DNA from: Geobacteraceae bacterium GWC2_55_20
Lineage (GTDB): Bacteria > Desulfobacterota > Desulfuromonadia > Geobacterales > Pseudopelobacteraceae
Assembly: GCA_001802125.1 (NCBI GenBank)
Contig: MGZK01000144.1
Location: 1 to 47,008 of the forward strand
Direction: 5' to 3'
Length of the DNA: 47,008 bases
The notes under the pieces were generated by a model. That model did no database searches. It had not been told where the DNA came from and saw only the letters and a program-made list of their open reading frames with translations. The translations under genes and the position numbers were made by a program. Of this stretch, positions 37,776-45,166 are shown in pieces; position 1 is the stretch's first letter, and every line of letters begins with the position of its first letter.

Positions 37776-37825
37776 TCTAATTACTCCTATACAGTTTAGG
37801 AGACAAACCATACGGAGGTAGTAAA

Positions 37826-38101
37826 ATGAGTTTTTTCACGATGTGCGTTCTGGCAGCAGGTATTGGTATGGCACTTGGCACTTTGGGCACCGGCATCGGC
37901 CAGGGTCTGGCAGTTAAAAGCGCCGTAGAAGGCGTTTCACGTAACCCGGGTGCATCCGGCAAGATCCTGACCACCATGATGATCGGTCTGGCCATGATCG
38001 AGTCCCTGGCGATCTACGCACTGGTTGTCTGTCTGATCATCCTTTTCGCCAACCCCTACAAAGACATCGCTCTGAAACTGGCTGAAACCGTAGCCAAGTA
38101 A
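37826..38101 (+). CDS. atpE: F0F1 ATP synthase subunit c
   Basis: Ion-carrying rotor subunit, a two-helix hairpin of 91 residues. The loop has the conserved RNP motif (VSRNPGASG). The ion-binding Glu is E59 in GLAMIESLAIYAL; with Q26 (GIGQG), S60 and Y64 it reproduces most of the Na+-ligand pattern of Ilyobacter-type c rings, although the Thr after Ser is Leu here. A strong GGAGGT precedes the ATG, consistent with the high c stoichiometry. Confidence 0.96.
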   Translation: MSFFTMCVLAAGIGMALGTLGTGIGQGLAVKSAVEGVSRNPGASGKILTTMMIGLAMIESLAIYALVVCLIILFANPYKDIALKLAETVAK

Positions 38102-38128
38102 TCCCGGCGTTCTCGCAGTATCAGCAAC

Positions 38129-38160
38129 AAAAAGGGCATCCATATCCGGATGCCCTTTTT
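38129..38160. terminator. bidirectional Rho-independent terminator
   Basis: A 13-base perfect stem (38129-38141 with 38148-38160) with a 6-base loop and a T-run on both strands. It ends the atp operon (plus) and the argH-gsp-lipoprotein operon (minus). Confidence 0.92.
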
Positions 38161-38191
38161 GTATATAAAAACAAATAAACCCGCCGGATAA

Positions 38192-38962
38192 CTATTCGTC
38201 GTCCTTCAGCATCCCCTCGACCTCATTGGACACGATACTCTCAACCAAGTCTCCCGAAGGCAACCTGACCACGGCTCTGACCATATAACGGTAGCTGGTT
38301 TCCCTGGCAAGACCACTGTCAACATACTCTTTTCCGGTCAGCGGCGCCTTGTTGACCGGCATGTGGGAAAACCCGTTCTTTTGCAATGTTCGATACAGAT
38401 TATAGCCGACCAGAACACCATCAAACGGTGGCAAGCTGACAAAAGAAAGCTTGATTTCGGTTGGATGCGACTCGACATGCAGTATCGGCGGCAACACGGC
38501 CTGAACGATCTGTACAGTCACCTGGGGAGACGATGCGCCATCCACGCCCTCCTTGGTGAACGGCACTGCAACGTAAGAATAATATTTCCCTTCATTCACA
38601 TCGCCATCCAACAGCGCCAGACGGTTGCCTGAACGCTCCGCGCCATCCGGCGGCAAATCGAGGTATAGCTTGCGAAACAGACGATAATCCTCCATACACG
38701 AACGGCAGGTCTGGTCGGAAGAGACATCACTGATTCGTTTGCTGATTTTCATCCCGGCCAGATTTTTCAACCTGTTCCCGGCCCTGTCAGAACTGGGCAG
38801 CACAAACTGGATCTTGACACCCGAACCGCTTTGCATGGCGGAAAACGCTGCAGGAGCCGCCGGCGCCAACATATCCGGATAGACCAAAGCACCTTTTTTG
38901 CCGCAAGCTGTTATAGCCAGAGTCATGCCTCCCAGCATGGCGATCCGTCCCCATATCCTCAT
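38192..38962 (-). CDS. lipoprotein with LptM-like N-terminus and fibronectin-III-like domains
   Basis: Predicted lipoprotein of 256 residues. The signal peptide ends in a lipobox (LAITAC), with the lipidated Cys followed by GKKGALVYPD. This resembles the CGLKGPLYFP start of the LPS-assembly factor LptM, which is often encoded near argH or lysA. Unlike LptM, which stops there, this one continues with two segments of beta-rich, fibronectin-type-III-like sequence (YRLFRKLYLDLPP...YYSYVAVPF and GYNLYRTLQK...YRYMVRAV). Function not known. The start overlaps the upstream gspB-like stop (ATGA). Confidence 0.75.
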   Translation of the reverse strand: MRIWGRIAMLGGMTLAITACGKKGALVYPDMLAPAAPAAFSAMQSGSGVKIQFVLPSSDRAGNRLKNLAGMKISKRISDVSSDQTCRSCMEDYRLFRKLYLDLPPDGAERSGNRLALLDGDVNEGKYYSYVAVPFTKEGVDGASSPQVTVQIVQAVLPPILHVESHPTEIKLSFVSLPPFDGVLVGYNLYRTLQKNGFSHMPVNKAPLTGKEYVDSGLARETSYRYMVRAVVRLPSGDLVESIVSNEVEGMLKDDE

Positions 38963-39648
38963 TTCCTGACCTCCGTAGGCAGAACCGCATCCAGGCGCAT
39001 TTCAAACGTTCCATTCGGCAATGCGAAGCGCACCCTGTCCGCCAGGATCTCGGTAATTCTGGCCCCCGAGACGACAGAGCCTTCCTTGAGAAGAAAGCCG
39101 TTTACCACTGCTCTTCTGGCAGAGCGTTCATCCTGCCAGGCGATGCCTGAGAGTTTGATATCCGCCGGTGGCTGTATCGTATTGGGAGAGGGCTTCAACT
39201 GTTGTGGAGCAACTGCCGGAACTGGCTGCCTGAACTGTCTTCTTGCGGTTCTGACGGGCCTGCCTTCATTGTCTCCATCATCAGTCGCTGGTGGAACCGG
39301 CGAAGCGGCAGGGACCATGGGGCTTGCGGCAGGTGGCACTGGAGATACCGGGGCAGGCGCAACCGGCGGAGTGGCGGGGACAGGAGCCACGGGTATAATT
39401 ACCGGTGCGGCGGACGGGCTGGAAGTCACACTCTTTTCAGGTTTGTCCCTGAATATGAGCCAGGTTCCCGCAAAAGTAAGCAGCGACGCCGCCACGACAC
39501 ATGCAACAATTTTCCAGCGGCCTCCGCCGGAAGATTGCCGAATGCGTTCCTGAAAAAGATCGCCGGATATGCTGGTCATGCCACCAGGCGCGGCTTTCTT
39601 CAGTTTCTCGCGTTCAACTTTTTTCAATGCATCCAGAATATAACTCAT
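38959..39648 (-). CDS. GspB/ExeB-like general secretion pathway protein
   Basis: Predicted inner-membrane protein of 229 residues from ATG 39648, which begins MSYILDALKKVEREK, the standard start of GspB proteins. A longer frame exists upstream but runs into the ATPase gene. It has one membrane helix (about 48-67), a Pro/Ala/Val-rich periplasmic linker, and a C-terminal domain with INGxxxxEG-type sequence (VVNGFLLKEGSVVSGARI). In Aeromonas the ExeA-ExeB pair helps insert the type II secretin. Here it directly follows an ExeA-like ATPase. Confidence 0.82.
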   Translation of the reverse strand: MSYILDALKKVEREKLKKAAPGGMTSISGDLFQERIRQSSGGGRWKIVACVVAASLLTFAGTWLIFRDKPEKSVTSSPSAAPVIIPVAPVPATPPVAPAPVSPVPPAASPMVPAASPVPPATDDGDNEGRPVRTARRQFRQPVPAVAPQQLKPSPNTIQPPADIKLSGIAWQDERSARRAVVNGFLLKEGSVVSGARITEILADRVRFALPNGTFEMRLDAVLPTEVRK

Positions 39649-39652
39649 CCAA

Positions 39653-40516
39653 TCACTTTCCGGCAAACAGCCAATGCGTAATCCTGGACCAGAACCCACT
39701 ATGCTCAACCTTCGGCCTCAGTTCCGACAACACTTGGGACGATATCTCAGGTGTTACCGACAGGCTCTCCTGCGTCCAGGCCATCACCAGCGCCTGTTCG
39801 CAAGCTACATTTATCAGCCGCGGAATTCCGCCGGAAAACCGGTAGATCTGCCTGACAGACTTGCGAGAGAATAATCCGGGAATCCTGCTTCCGGAAACCT
39901 TGAGCCGGTAATTTATATAATCATGGGTATCGCTGAGTTTCATCGGAGTCAACGAGCAGCGAACCGTTATGCGCTGTTTGAGCTGCCTCAGGTCATGCCT
40001 GTTCAATACGACGTCGAGCTCGGGTTGACCGGCCAGGATGATCTGGATCAGTTTGTCGCGCTCCGTCTCGAGATTGGAGATCATCCGCACCTGTTCCAGG
40101 ACATCCGGAGCAAGATTCTGGGCCTCGTCAATCACAAGCACCACGGTCCTGCCGGCCAGGTTCTGCTCCAGCAGGAAATGATTTAAGGCCTCAAGATAAT
40201 TGAAGCGATCTTTTTCGGCAGCAACTATGCCGAATTCCCTGCAGATGTTCTCCAGCAGCTGTTCGCCCGACATGCAGGGATTGAAAATCAGGGCGCTTCT
40301 GTATTTTTCAGGGTCGAGCTGTGTCAGAAGCGTACGCAGCATCGTCGTCTTGCCGGTTCCAACCTCACCGGTCAGGGTTATGAAGCCGGCATGACTGTCT
40401 ACACCGTAGAGCAGGCGGGCAAAAGCCTCACGATGAATGCTGCTGAGAAACATGAAGAGAGGGTTGGGCGTAATGGTAAACGGCTTTTCAGAAAAACCGA
40501 AGAATTCGCAGTACAT
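39653..40516 (-). CDS. ExeA/GspA-like AAA ATPase
   Basis: AAA-type ATPase of 287 residues starting MYCEFFGFSEKPFTITPNP, the family opening. Walker A is GEVGTGKTT and Walker B is VVLVIDEAQ, with the sensor and Arg-containing helices LKQRITVRC and GGIPRLIN. It is shorter than Aeromonas ExeA (no peptidoglycan-binding C-terminal domain), ending soon after the AAA lid. The partner is the GspB-like protein four bases downstream. The rest of a secretion system is not in the window. Confidence 0.85.
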   Translation of the reverse strand: MYCEFFGFSEKPFTITPNPLFMFLSSIHREAFARLLYGVDSHAGFITLTGEVGTGKTTMLRTLLTQLDPEKYRSALIFNPCMSGEQLLENICREFGIVAAEKDRFNYLEALNHFLLEQNLAGRTVVLVIDEAQNLAPDVLEQVRMISNLETERDKLIQIILAGQPELDVVLNRHDLRQLKQRITVRCSLTPMKLSDTHDYINYRLKVSGSRIPGLFSRKSVRQIYRFSGGIPRLINVACEQALVMAWTQESLSVTPEISSQVLSELRPKVEHSGFWSRITHWLFAGK

Positions 40517-40522
40517 CGTAAG

Positions 40523-41899
40523 CTACTTACCGGTCCGGACGTTCTGAATTTCGTTCCATACCTGCTCCCGAGCGGTCCCGCCAATAACATTGCGGGCATT
40601 TACACTGGCTTCCACCGTAATGCACTCAAAGATATCCGTGTCTATTTTACCGGAGAAGAGTTGCCACTCAGCCAGAGACAGCTCGGTAATATCCATTTCG
40701 TTTTCCACGCAATAGGCCACCGACTTCCCCACCGCCTCGTGGGCGTCACGGAAGGGCAGACCCTTGCGCACCAGATAATCGGCCACATCGGTAGCGGTAG
40801 AAAAGCCGAGACCGGCCGCACGACGCATGCTGGCGGTATTGACACGCATCTCGCGGATCATGTCGGCAAATATCTTCAGACTGCCCTTGACGGTATCAAT
40901 CGTATCGAAAAGCGGCTCCTTGTCCTCCTGCATATCCTTGTTGTAGGCCAGAGGCAGTGATTTCATAGTAGTCAGCAGCGCCATAAGATTGCCGTAGACC
41001 CGGCCGGTCTTCCCGCGCACCAGTTCCGGAACATCCGGGTTTTTTTTCTGCGGCATGATCGAGGAACCGGTGCAGAAACCGTCGGACAGCTCGATGAACT
41101 GGAAGGAGCTGGTGGACCAGAGAATCAGCTCTTCCGAGAAGCGCGACAGATGCATCATCAGGATCGAAGAGTCCGAAAGGAACTCCAACGCGAAATCCCG
41201 GTCAGAAACCGCGTCCAGCGAATTGCGGGTAACCGCCGGGAAATCCAGCTGCTCGGCCACATACTCCCGATCGATCGGGAAAGTTGTCCCGGCCAGAGCA
41301 CCGGCTCCCAACGGCATCACGTTGACCCGTTTGAGACAGTCTTCCAGACGCGACTTGTCGCGCTTGAACATCTCCACATAAGCCATCAGATGGTGGGCGA
41401 ACAGGATCGGCTGGGCGGTCTGCAGGTGCGTGAAACCTGGCATCAGCGTATCCAGGTTGTCTTCGGCCTGGGTCAGCAGCGCATCGATCAGCAGATCCAG
41501 GTAGGTTGTAATTTCCACGATCTCATCGCGCAGATAAAGGCGGATATCCAACGCCACCTGATCATTGCGTGAGCGGCCGGTGTGCAGCCGCTTGCCAGCC
41601 TCGCCGATGGCGGCCGACAGACGGGATTCGATGTTCATGTGAATATCTTCCAGGCTGATAGAAAAATCGAATTCGCCGGCCTCGATCTGTCCCAGGATCT
41701 TCTGCAGGCCGTGGACGATCTTCTCCACGTCCTCCAGCGGGATGATACCCTGCTTGCCCAGCATGCGGGCATGGGCCACGGAGCCGCGAATATCCTGATG
41801 ATAGAGGCGTTTGTCGAAATCGATCGATGCGGTGAATTCTTCTACGAACTTATCGGTGGGCTGGGTAAAGCGTCCGCCCCAGAGTTTGTCTTTGGACAT
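40523..41899 (-). CDS. argH: argininosuccinate lyase
   Basis: Last step of arginine synthesis, splitting argininosuccinate into arginine and fumarate. The 458-residue protein has the superfamily signature [12 protein letters not shown] with the catalytic Ser in the mobile loop, and [10 protein letters not shown]. Start ATG 41899 ([11 protein letters not shown]) with AGGAAA upstream; a GTG seven codons earlier is the ribosome-site region itself. argG, the preceding pathway gene, is 4.9 kb away at the right edge, with an accessory block in between. Confidence 0.97.
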   Translation of the reverse strand: MSKDKLWGGRFTQPTDKFVEEFTASIDFDKRLYHQDIRGSVAHARMLGKQGIIPLEDVEKIVHGLQKILGQIEAGEFDFSISLEDIHMNIESRLSAAIGEAGKRLHTGRSRNDQVALDIRLYLRDEIVEITTYLDLLIDALLTQAEDNLDTLMPGFTHLQTAQPILFAHHLMAYVEMFKRDKSRLEDCLKRVNVMPLGAGALAGTTFPIDREYVAEQLDFPAVTRNSLDAVSDRDFALEFLSDSSILMMHLSRFSEELILWSTSSFQFIELSDGFCTGSSIMPQKKNPDVPELVRGKTGRVYGNLMALLTTMKSLPLAYNKDMQEDKEPLFDTIDTVKGSLKIFADMIREMRVNTASMRRAAGLGFSTATDVADYLVRKGLPFRDAHEAVGKSVAYCVENEMDITELSLAEWQLFSGKIDTDIFECITVEASVNARNVIGGTAREQVWNEIQNVRTGK

Positions 41900-42129
41900 G
41901 GTATTTTGTTTCCTTATCACTGGTCTGGAAATCCGAGATGGGTCACTATACGCGAAAAACGGATAAAATCAAAGCAGAGACGTATCCTTTGCAGCACCTT
42001 GTACAACTTCCCGCACCCGGTCCGTCAGCTTCCGGACATAGTTGGACCCCTGGGTCCAGCTACGTCAGAGGTCCGGGATTAACGCATGGTGTGAAACCGT
42101 GCTTAAAATGGGGAGCGAATGGCTACTTC

Positions 42130-42157
42130 AAATGTCAATAAAGTCAAGCCTGGTGCC
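42130..42157. repeat. direct repeat, left copy, bordering the accessory cassette
   Basis: AAATGTCAATAAAGTCAAGC followed by CTGGTGCC. The right copy at 45236-45262 is in the same orientation and differs by one base change, one indel and the last few bases. This copy ends one base before the stop codon of the four-helix-bundle gene. The core GTCAAGCCTG resembles the AAGTCAAG(C)CTGACCCC words common at REP/transposon-related repeats; that link is inferred. Confidence 0.6.
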
Positions 42158-42158
42158 A

Positions 42159-42911
42159 CTACGTCACCGGTTGAGTATACTTACACTCGGGATATCCCGA
42201 ACACCCCCAGAATTGTGTCCCTGCATTGGGTCCCTGCCGGGCTGCCCGAACCACCATTGGTTTGCCGCAGACTTGACAAAGCATTTTATCTGTCCGATCC
42301 GACTGATCCGCCGGATTGTGCCGAACCTGTTTTCGGCGCTCCTCCAGCCGGGCAGCGTGCAGCCGCTCGCTATAGCCACCTTCCTGAATGAATTGCTTTT
42401 CCAGGCCGGCAATCTGCCGGTCGAGCAGGTAATTTGCCTGATGAATCAGGCAAATTAGCGTATTGGCAACCACCGCCGGATCGGCATGGTTCAGCCAACT
42501 GGCATAGGCTTTTGCATCCGAATGATCTGTCCGATCAGGCTGATCGATCGGATTTTCTCTTCCAACCCTCCGTACCTCCCGCGCCTGCGGATCATCCTTC
42601 CCCCAGGCTGGCAGACCTCGCTGACGGAGAAAATCTTCGTAGTCCAACAGCAGTTCGTCAAGACTGGCACGTGCGACGTTAACCAGCCGCAATTCCGTCT
42701 GGCTCGACGTTGCCGAGGCCCTGCTCCCTTCGGCGATGTTCTGCCGACCGCTGCGCGCGGCCTGCACCATCTGGTCATGTGTTCGCGACCTTTTGCCGAC
42801 AAAACGGTCGCAGAAGGAAACCGTACCGTCGTAGACGATCTCGGTTACCTGAAATGAACGAAGCTTACGGTAACCGCCGTGAGGGCGCAGCGTTGAAGAG
42901 TGAGTGGTCAT
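42159..42911 (-). CDS. four-helix-bundle (S23/Avd-like) protein with C-terminal topoisomerase-type zinc ribbon
   Basis: A 250-residue protein. The N-terminal ~95 residues match the four-helix-bundle family related to 23S rRNA intervening-sequence proteins and Avd (QMVQAARSGRQNIAEGSR, LRLVNVARASLDELLLDYEDFLRQRG). A middle helical 'suffix' segment (VANTLICLIHQANYLLDRQIAGLEKQF) follows, then a C-terminal zinc ribbon (CQVCGKP...WGCSGYPEC) like those of topoisomerase I. Two similar charged inserts (NPIDQPDRTD and NPADQSDRTD) are encoded by near-identical 20-bp DNA repeats. ATG 42911 has TAGGAAA upstream. Nucleic-acid binding is likely; the biological role is not established. Confidence 0.8.
   Translation of the reverse strand: MTTHSSTLRPHGGYRKLRSFQVTEIVYDGTVSFCDRFVGKRSRTHDQMVQAARSGRQNIAEGSRASATSSQTELRLVNVARASLDELLLDYEDFLRQRGLPAWGKDDPQAREVRRVGRENPIDQPDRTDHSDAKAYASWLNHADPAVVANTLICLIHQANYLLDRQIAGLEKQFIQEGGYSERLHAARLEERRKQVRHNPADQSDRTDKMLCQVCGKPMVVRAARQGPNAGTQFWGCSGYPECKYTQPVT
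42289..42310. repeat. GATC-rich intragenic repeat, copy 1
   Basis: TCTGTCCGATC followed by CGACTGATCCG. It differs at only two of the first 18 bases from the copy at 42526-42547. It encodes an NPxDQxDRTD-type insert of the four-helix-bundle gene on the minus strand. Confidence 0.55.
42430..42457. repeat. near-perfect palindrome inside the four-helix-bundle gene
   Basis: Two 13-base arms (42430-42442 and 42445-42457) are exact reverse complements with a 2-base centre. It encodes the conserved LICLIHQANYL segment, so part of the symmetry may come from protein constraint. Confidence 0.6.
42526..42547. repeat. GATC-rich intragenic repeat, copy 2
   Basis: TCTGTCCGATC followed by AGGCTGATCGA, the second copy of the repeat at 42289-42310. 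It encodes the NPIDQPDRTD insert upstream of the helical suffix segment. Confidence 0.55.
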
Positions 42912-43015
42912 GGTTTCCTACCTTGCAATGTTACCTATTCAAAATTCCCTATTTGCAATTTCTTTAAGTCGTCCCGCAGATGCCAGAAACAGCCATGAAC
43001 GAATATGATCGTCTT

Positions 43016-44047
43016 TTATGGGTTAACAAAAAATACAGAGCTGCTCCCGCAATCCGCGCATTCACGAAAGAACTTCTTACCTTCCTTCCGAATCCGTTCA
43101 TTATGGCCAATTGTGCCACACGCGATTTTTATTGGCGTGTTGCCATCACACTCACCGCACTTGAAATAATAGCCAAACTTCCCATACATTACTTCAATTT
43201 TTGGGCTGTGACATTTTCGACATACCAAAGCATCTTTGCTTTCATGAACAGCGGGGGAATATGCGGGTGCTGGTGGGGCAGCTACTATTGGAGCAGGTGG
43301 CACAATCTGGCTGATTTCTGCGCCTTTAAGGCCGAACTTTGCGGCATAATCAAAAGTTGCCGGCTTATGTAACGATATAAGCTTTTGCCCAATATCGATG
43401 ATGGTATCGAGTGAAACAATGCGTGCAAGGCTGGTAAAAACATCCAGTACGCCTTTATTTTCAAATTGGTTTTGTATTGTTTTCAGAAGAACATCCGATT
43501 TGATTATGTGGCTGGTATCAAATTTCTTTGGGCGATCAATGCGGGCATTGGGCGACACCAGAACATATGAATGAAGGGTTGGTGATAACTTTATACCGGC
43601 ACGAGTTGGTAGTTCCAGATGTTCGAATACTTCTTTCAGTACGGCAATATGCCGCTCGTTTTGTGCAAGAGGCGAGGCCATTCCATCGAAGGTTTTCTTG
43701 AAACTGTTCCACTGTTTAAACTCGCCTTCTTCGGTTATCTGAATTCCGGCATGGAAATTGTTGGTTTCAAGTACGAAGCAGTTCAGTGTACGGTGAATCA
43801 AAAGATGATCAATCTGGGCGACCCTGCCATTGATTTCAAGCCGAAGGTCATGGATCACTACGGTTTTTTCGGCATCCCTAAAATCAAAATCAATCAGGTA
43901 CGCAGACTCGTTTTCACCCTTTATCCCTGCACGTAAGAAGCGCAGTTCTTGTTCAACTTTGGATTTTCGATCAGCTGGCGCAATCTTTATCAATCGTTCA
44001 AGCTCTTCGATGTCGCGTTCTCTGTTATCAGCATTTTTTAAAATCAT
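43016..44047 (-). CDS. NERD-domain (nuclease-related) protein with C-terminal zinc ribbon
   Basis: A 343-residue protein with a NERD domain at about 42-150: GIKGENESAYLI, then GRVAQIDHLLIH and CFVLETNNFHAG, matching the E...D...ExK-like nuclease core (Asn stands where Lys is usual in the last motif, LETNNF). The region before it is a charged helix. A Pro/Ala linker (VPPAPIVAAPPAPAYSPAV) leads to a C-terminal zinc-binding module with three CxxC pairs (CRKCHSP, CGECDG, CADCGS). ATG 44047 has AAGGAG upstream, and that site lies in the end of a short HNH-like open frame. DNA processing or defence is suggested by the family; activity is unproven. Confidence 0.8.
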   Translation of the reverse strand: MILKNADNRERDIEELERLIKIAPADRKSKVEQELRFLRAGIKGENESAYLIDFDFRDAEKTVVIHDLRLEINGRVAQIDHLLIHRTLNCFVLETNNFHAGIQITEEGEFKQWNSFKKTFDGMASPLAQNERHIAVLKEVFEHLELPTRAGIKLSPTLHSYVLVSPNARIDRPKKFDTSHIIKSDVLLKTIQNQFENKGVLDVFTSLARIVSLDTIIDIGQKLISLHKPATFDYAAKFGLKGAEISQIVPPAPIVAAPPAPAYSPAVHESKDALVCRKCHSPKIEVMYGKFGYYFKCGECDGNTPIKIACGTIGHNERIRKEGKKFFRECADCGSSSVFFVNP

Positions 44048-44049
44048 TA

Positions 44050-44211
44050 TTAACTCCTTGAGGTGATCACGCCACGAGGCACCAGATCCAGCACCTTCAG
44101 CAACAGGTGTGGCTTGTGCAGAGCCTTGCGCCTGGTGGCATCGGCCCAGGTTGCGCCGGTGGCGTGGTTGAGGGTGGCAAAGTGTTTGATGGGGGTGGTG
44201 AGTGAGGTCAT
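44050..44211 (-). pseudogene. N-terminal remnant of an HNH-type restriction endonuclease
   Basis: A 53-codon open frame, MTSLTTPIKHFATLNH... to a TAA two bases before the NERD gene. The stretch ALHKPHLLLKVLDLVPRGVI matches the N-terminal KPxLLLxVLxLIxxGxI pattern of a family of HNH restriction endonucleases. The rest of that protein, including the HNH motif, is missing. It begins six bases after the nucleotidyltransferase stop. It could be a decayed gene kept as a translational link to the NERD gene. Confidence 0.55.
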
Positions 44212-44217
44212 CGGTCT

Positions 44218-44763
44218 TTATCCGAGCTTTTCTGGAAGCCGCGTTGACACATTTTTCTCGAAAACTTCTGCAAACCCTTCATTTACAGACCATCGTCTAA
44301 CCTCTTCAAAATTGATATTATGATCTCTGGCAATAAGTATCGCCTGTTCGAGACTCTGTTGGTCTTTCCAGTGATAGAAGGCTGCCAGCCTGTCCTTCAC
44401 ACAATCAGTCGGAGATAACAGCCGCAAATTGCCGGTTGAAAAGCGGAGAGTGCTGATTTCGGAAGGTGGCTCATCGCCTATTGCCAGAGGACCTGAGGGG
44501 AATTCTACAAAGAAAGGCGTCTGCGAATTTATAAAGTAGCGGTTTTCTTCCGTGAAGTTGATCTCTGTCAGTGCGGCACGCACCTTCTGGCGGGTTGATG
44601 ACCCGGTGATGACAAAGTCGAGATCGAACGAGCTGTACTCATTGGCAGAATAGATCGAAATACAGGCTCCACCGACAAGCACCGTTTCAATCCCCTTGTT
44701 GCGAAGATGCTCGGCTATATAGGCGGCAAGTTCACCAATGGTTAGCTCGGACAGTGAGATCAC
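44218..44763 (-). CDS. nucleotidyltransferase-fold protein (DUF6036/AbiEii-like)
   Basis: A 181-residue protein with the minimal nucleotidyltransferase signature: ETVLVGGACISIY followed by SSFDLDFVITG, giving GG and DxD. After this comes a helical region with RLLSPTDCVKDRLAAFYHWKDQQSLEQAI, as in DUF6036 and AbiEii-type proteins. Its ATG overlaps the stop of the winged-helix gene by four bases, so the two form a pair. Many such regulator-nucleotidyltransferase pairs are toxin-antitoxin or defence modules; that role is inferred here. Confidence 0.75.
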   Translation of the reverse strand: MISLSELTIGELAAYIAEHLRNKGIETVLVGGACISIYSANEYSSFDLDFVITGSSTRQKVRAALTEINFTEENRYFINSQTPFFVEFPSGPLAIGDEPPSEISTLRFSTGNLRLLSPTDCVKDRLAAFYHWKDQQSLEQAILIARDHNINFEEVRRWSVNEGFAEVFEKNVSTRLPEKLG

Positions 44764-45089
44764 AGCGGCTTCCCTCTGCGACGGGGCCGGCGCCGGTTCA
44801 ACAGTAGCTGCTGCTGCATCTCTTCATCGTAAAATGAAATTGTTTTCTCCAGCAGAGCTGAGAGTTCTGTCAGCAGAGGATAGCGCGGGTTGAAGGTGTA
44901 CAGGCGGGTGCGTCCGGCTGTGCGACTCGCGAGGACGCCGCCTGCTTCAAGCTTGTCCAGCTGCTTTTGGATCGGTGCCAGTGAACTGCTGTAGAAGGTT
45001 GCTATTTCCCGGGCATACCCCTCTCCTCTGGCATTCAGGAAGGTAAGGACACGTTCACAGTTGATGGAACCGACAATTGACTCGATCAT
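44760..45089 (-). CDS. winged-helix transcriptional regulator (ArsR/MarR-like)
   Basis: A 109-residue DNA-binding protein. The winged helix covers about residues 8-70 (RVLTFLNARGEGYAREIATFY, then SLAPIQKQLDKLEAGGVLASRTAGRTRLYTFNPRYPL). A helical tail ends in an Arg-rich stretch (LLNRRRPRRRGKPL). The ribosome site is poor, suggesting low or leaderless translation. A perfect 16-base palindrome lies 28 bases upstream, consistent with autoregulation. It is the first gene of the bracketed cassette and is coupled to the nucleotidyltransferase gene. Confidence 0.8.
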   Translation of the reverse strand: MIESIVGSINCERVLTFLNARGEGYAREIATFYSSSLAPIQKQLDKLEAGGVLASRTAGRTRLYTFNPRYPLLTELSALLEKTISFYDEEMQQQLLLNRRRPRRRGKPL

Positions 45090-45114
45090 GTTTTTTCGAT
45101 CCGTAATACCTTAA

Positions 45115-45145
45115 TGTAGGTCATATGACCTATATTGTAAGTCAT
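45115..45145. promoter_or_regulatory. palindromic operator ahead of the winged-helix gene
   Basis: TAGGTCATATGACCTA (45117-45132) is a perfect palindrome. A direct repeat TGTAGGTCAT (45115-45124) and TGTAAGTCAT (45136-45145) overlaps it, giving three related half-sites. Likely bound by the adjacent winged-helix protein. Confidence 0.65.
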
Positions 45146-45166
45146 TATATCAGTGAGCAGCGATTG

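Noticed and set aside
42044-42061. GGACCC/GGGTCC words upstream of argH as a possible leader hairpin or T-box
   Set aside because: Only a 6-base self-complementary word is present; no T-box, riboswitch or attenuator consensus could be recognised.
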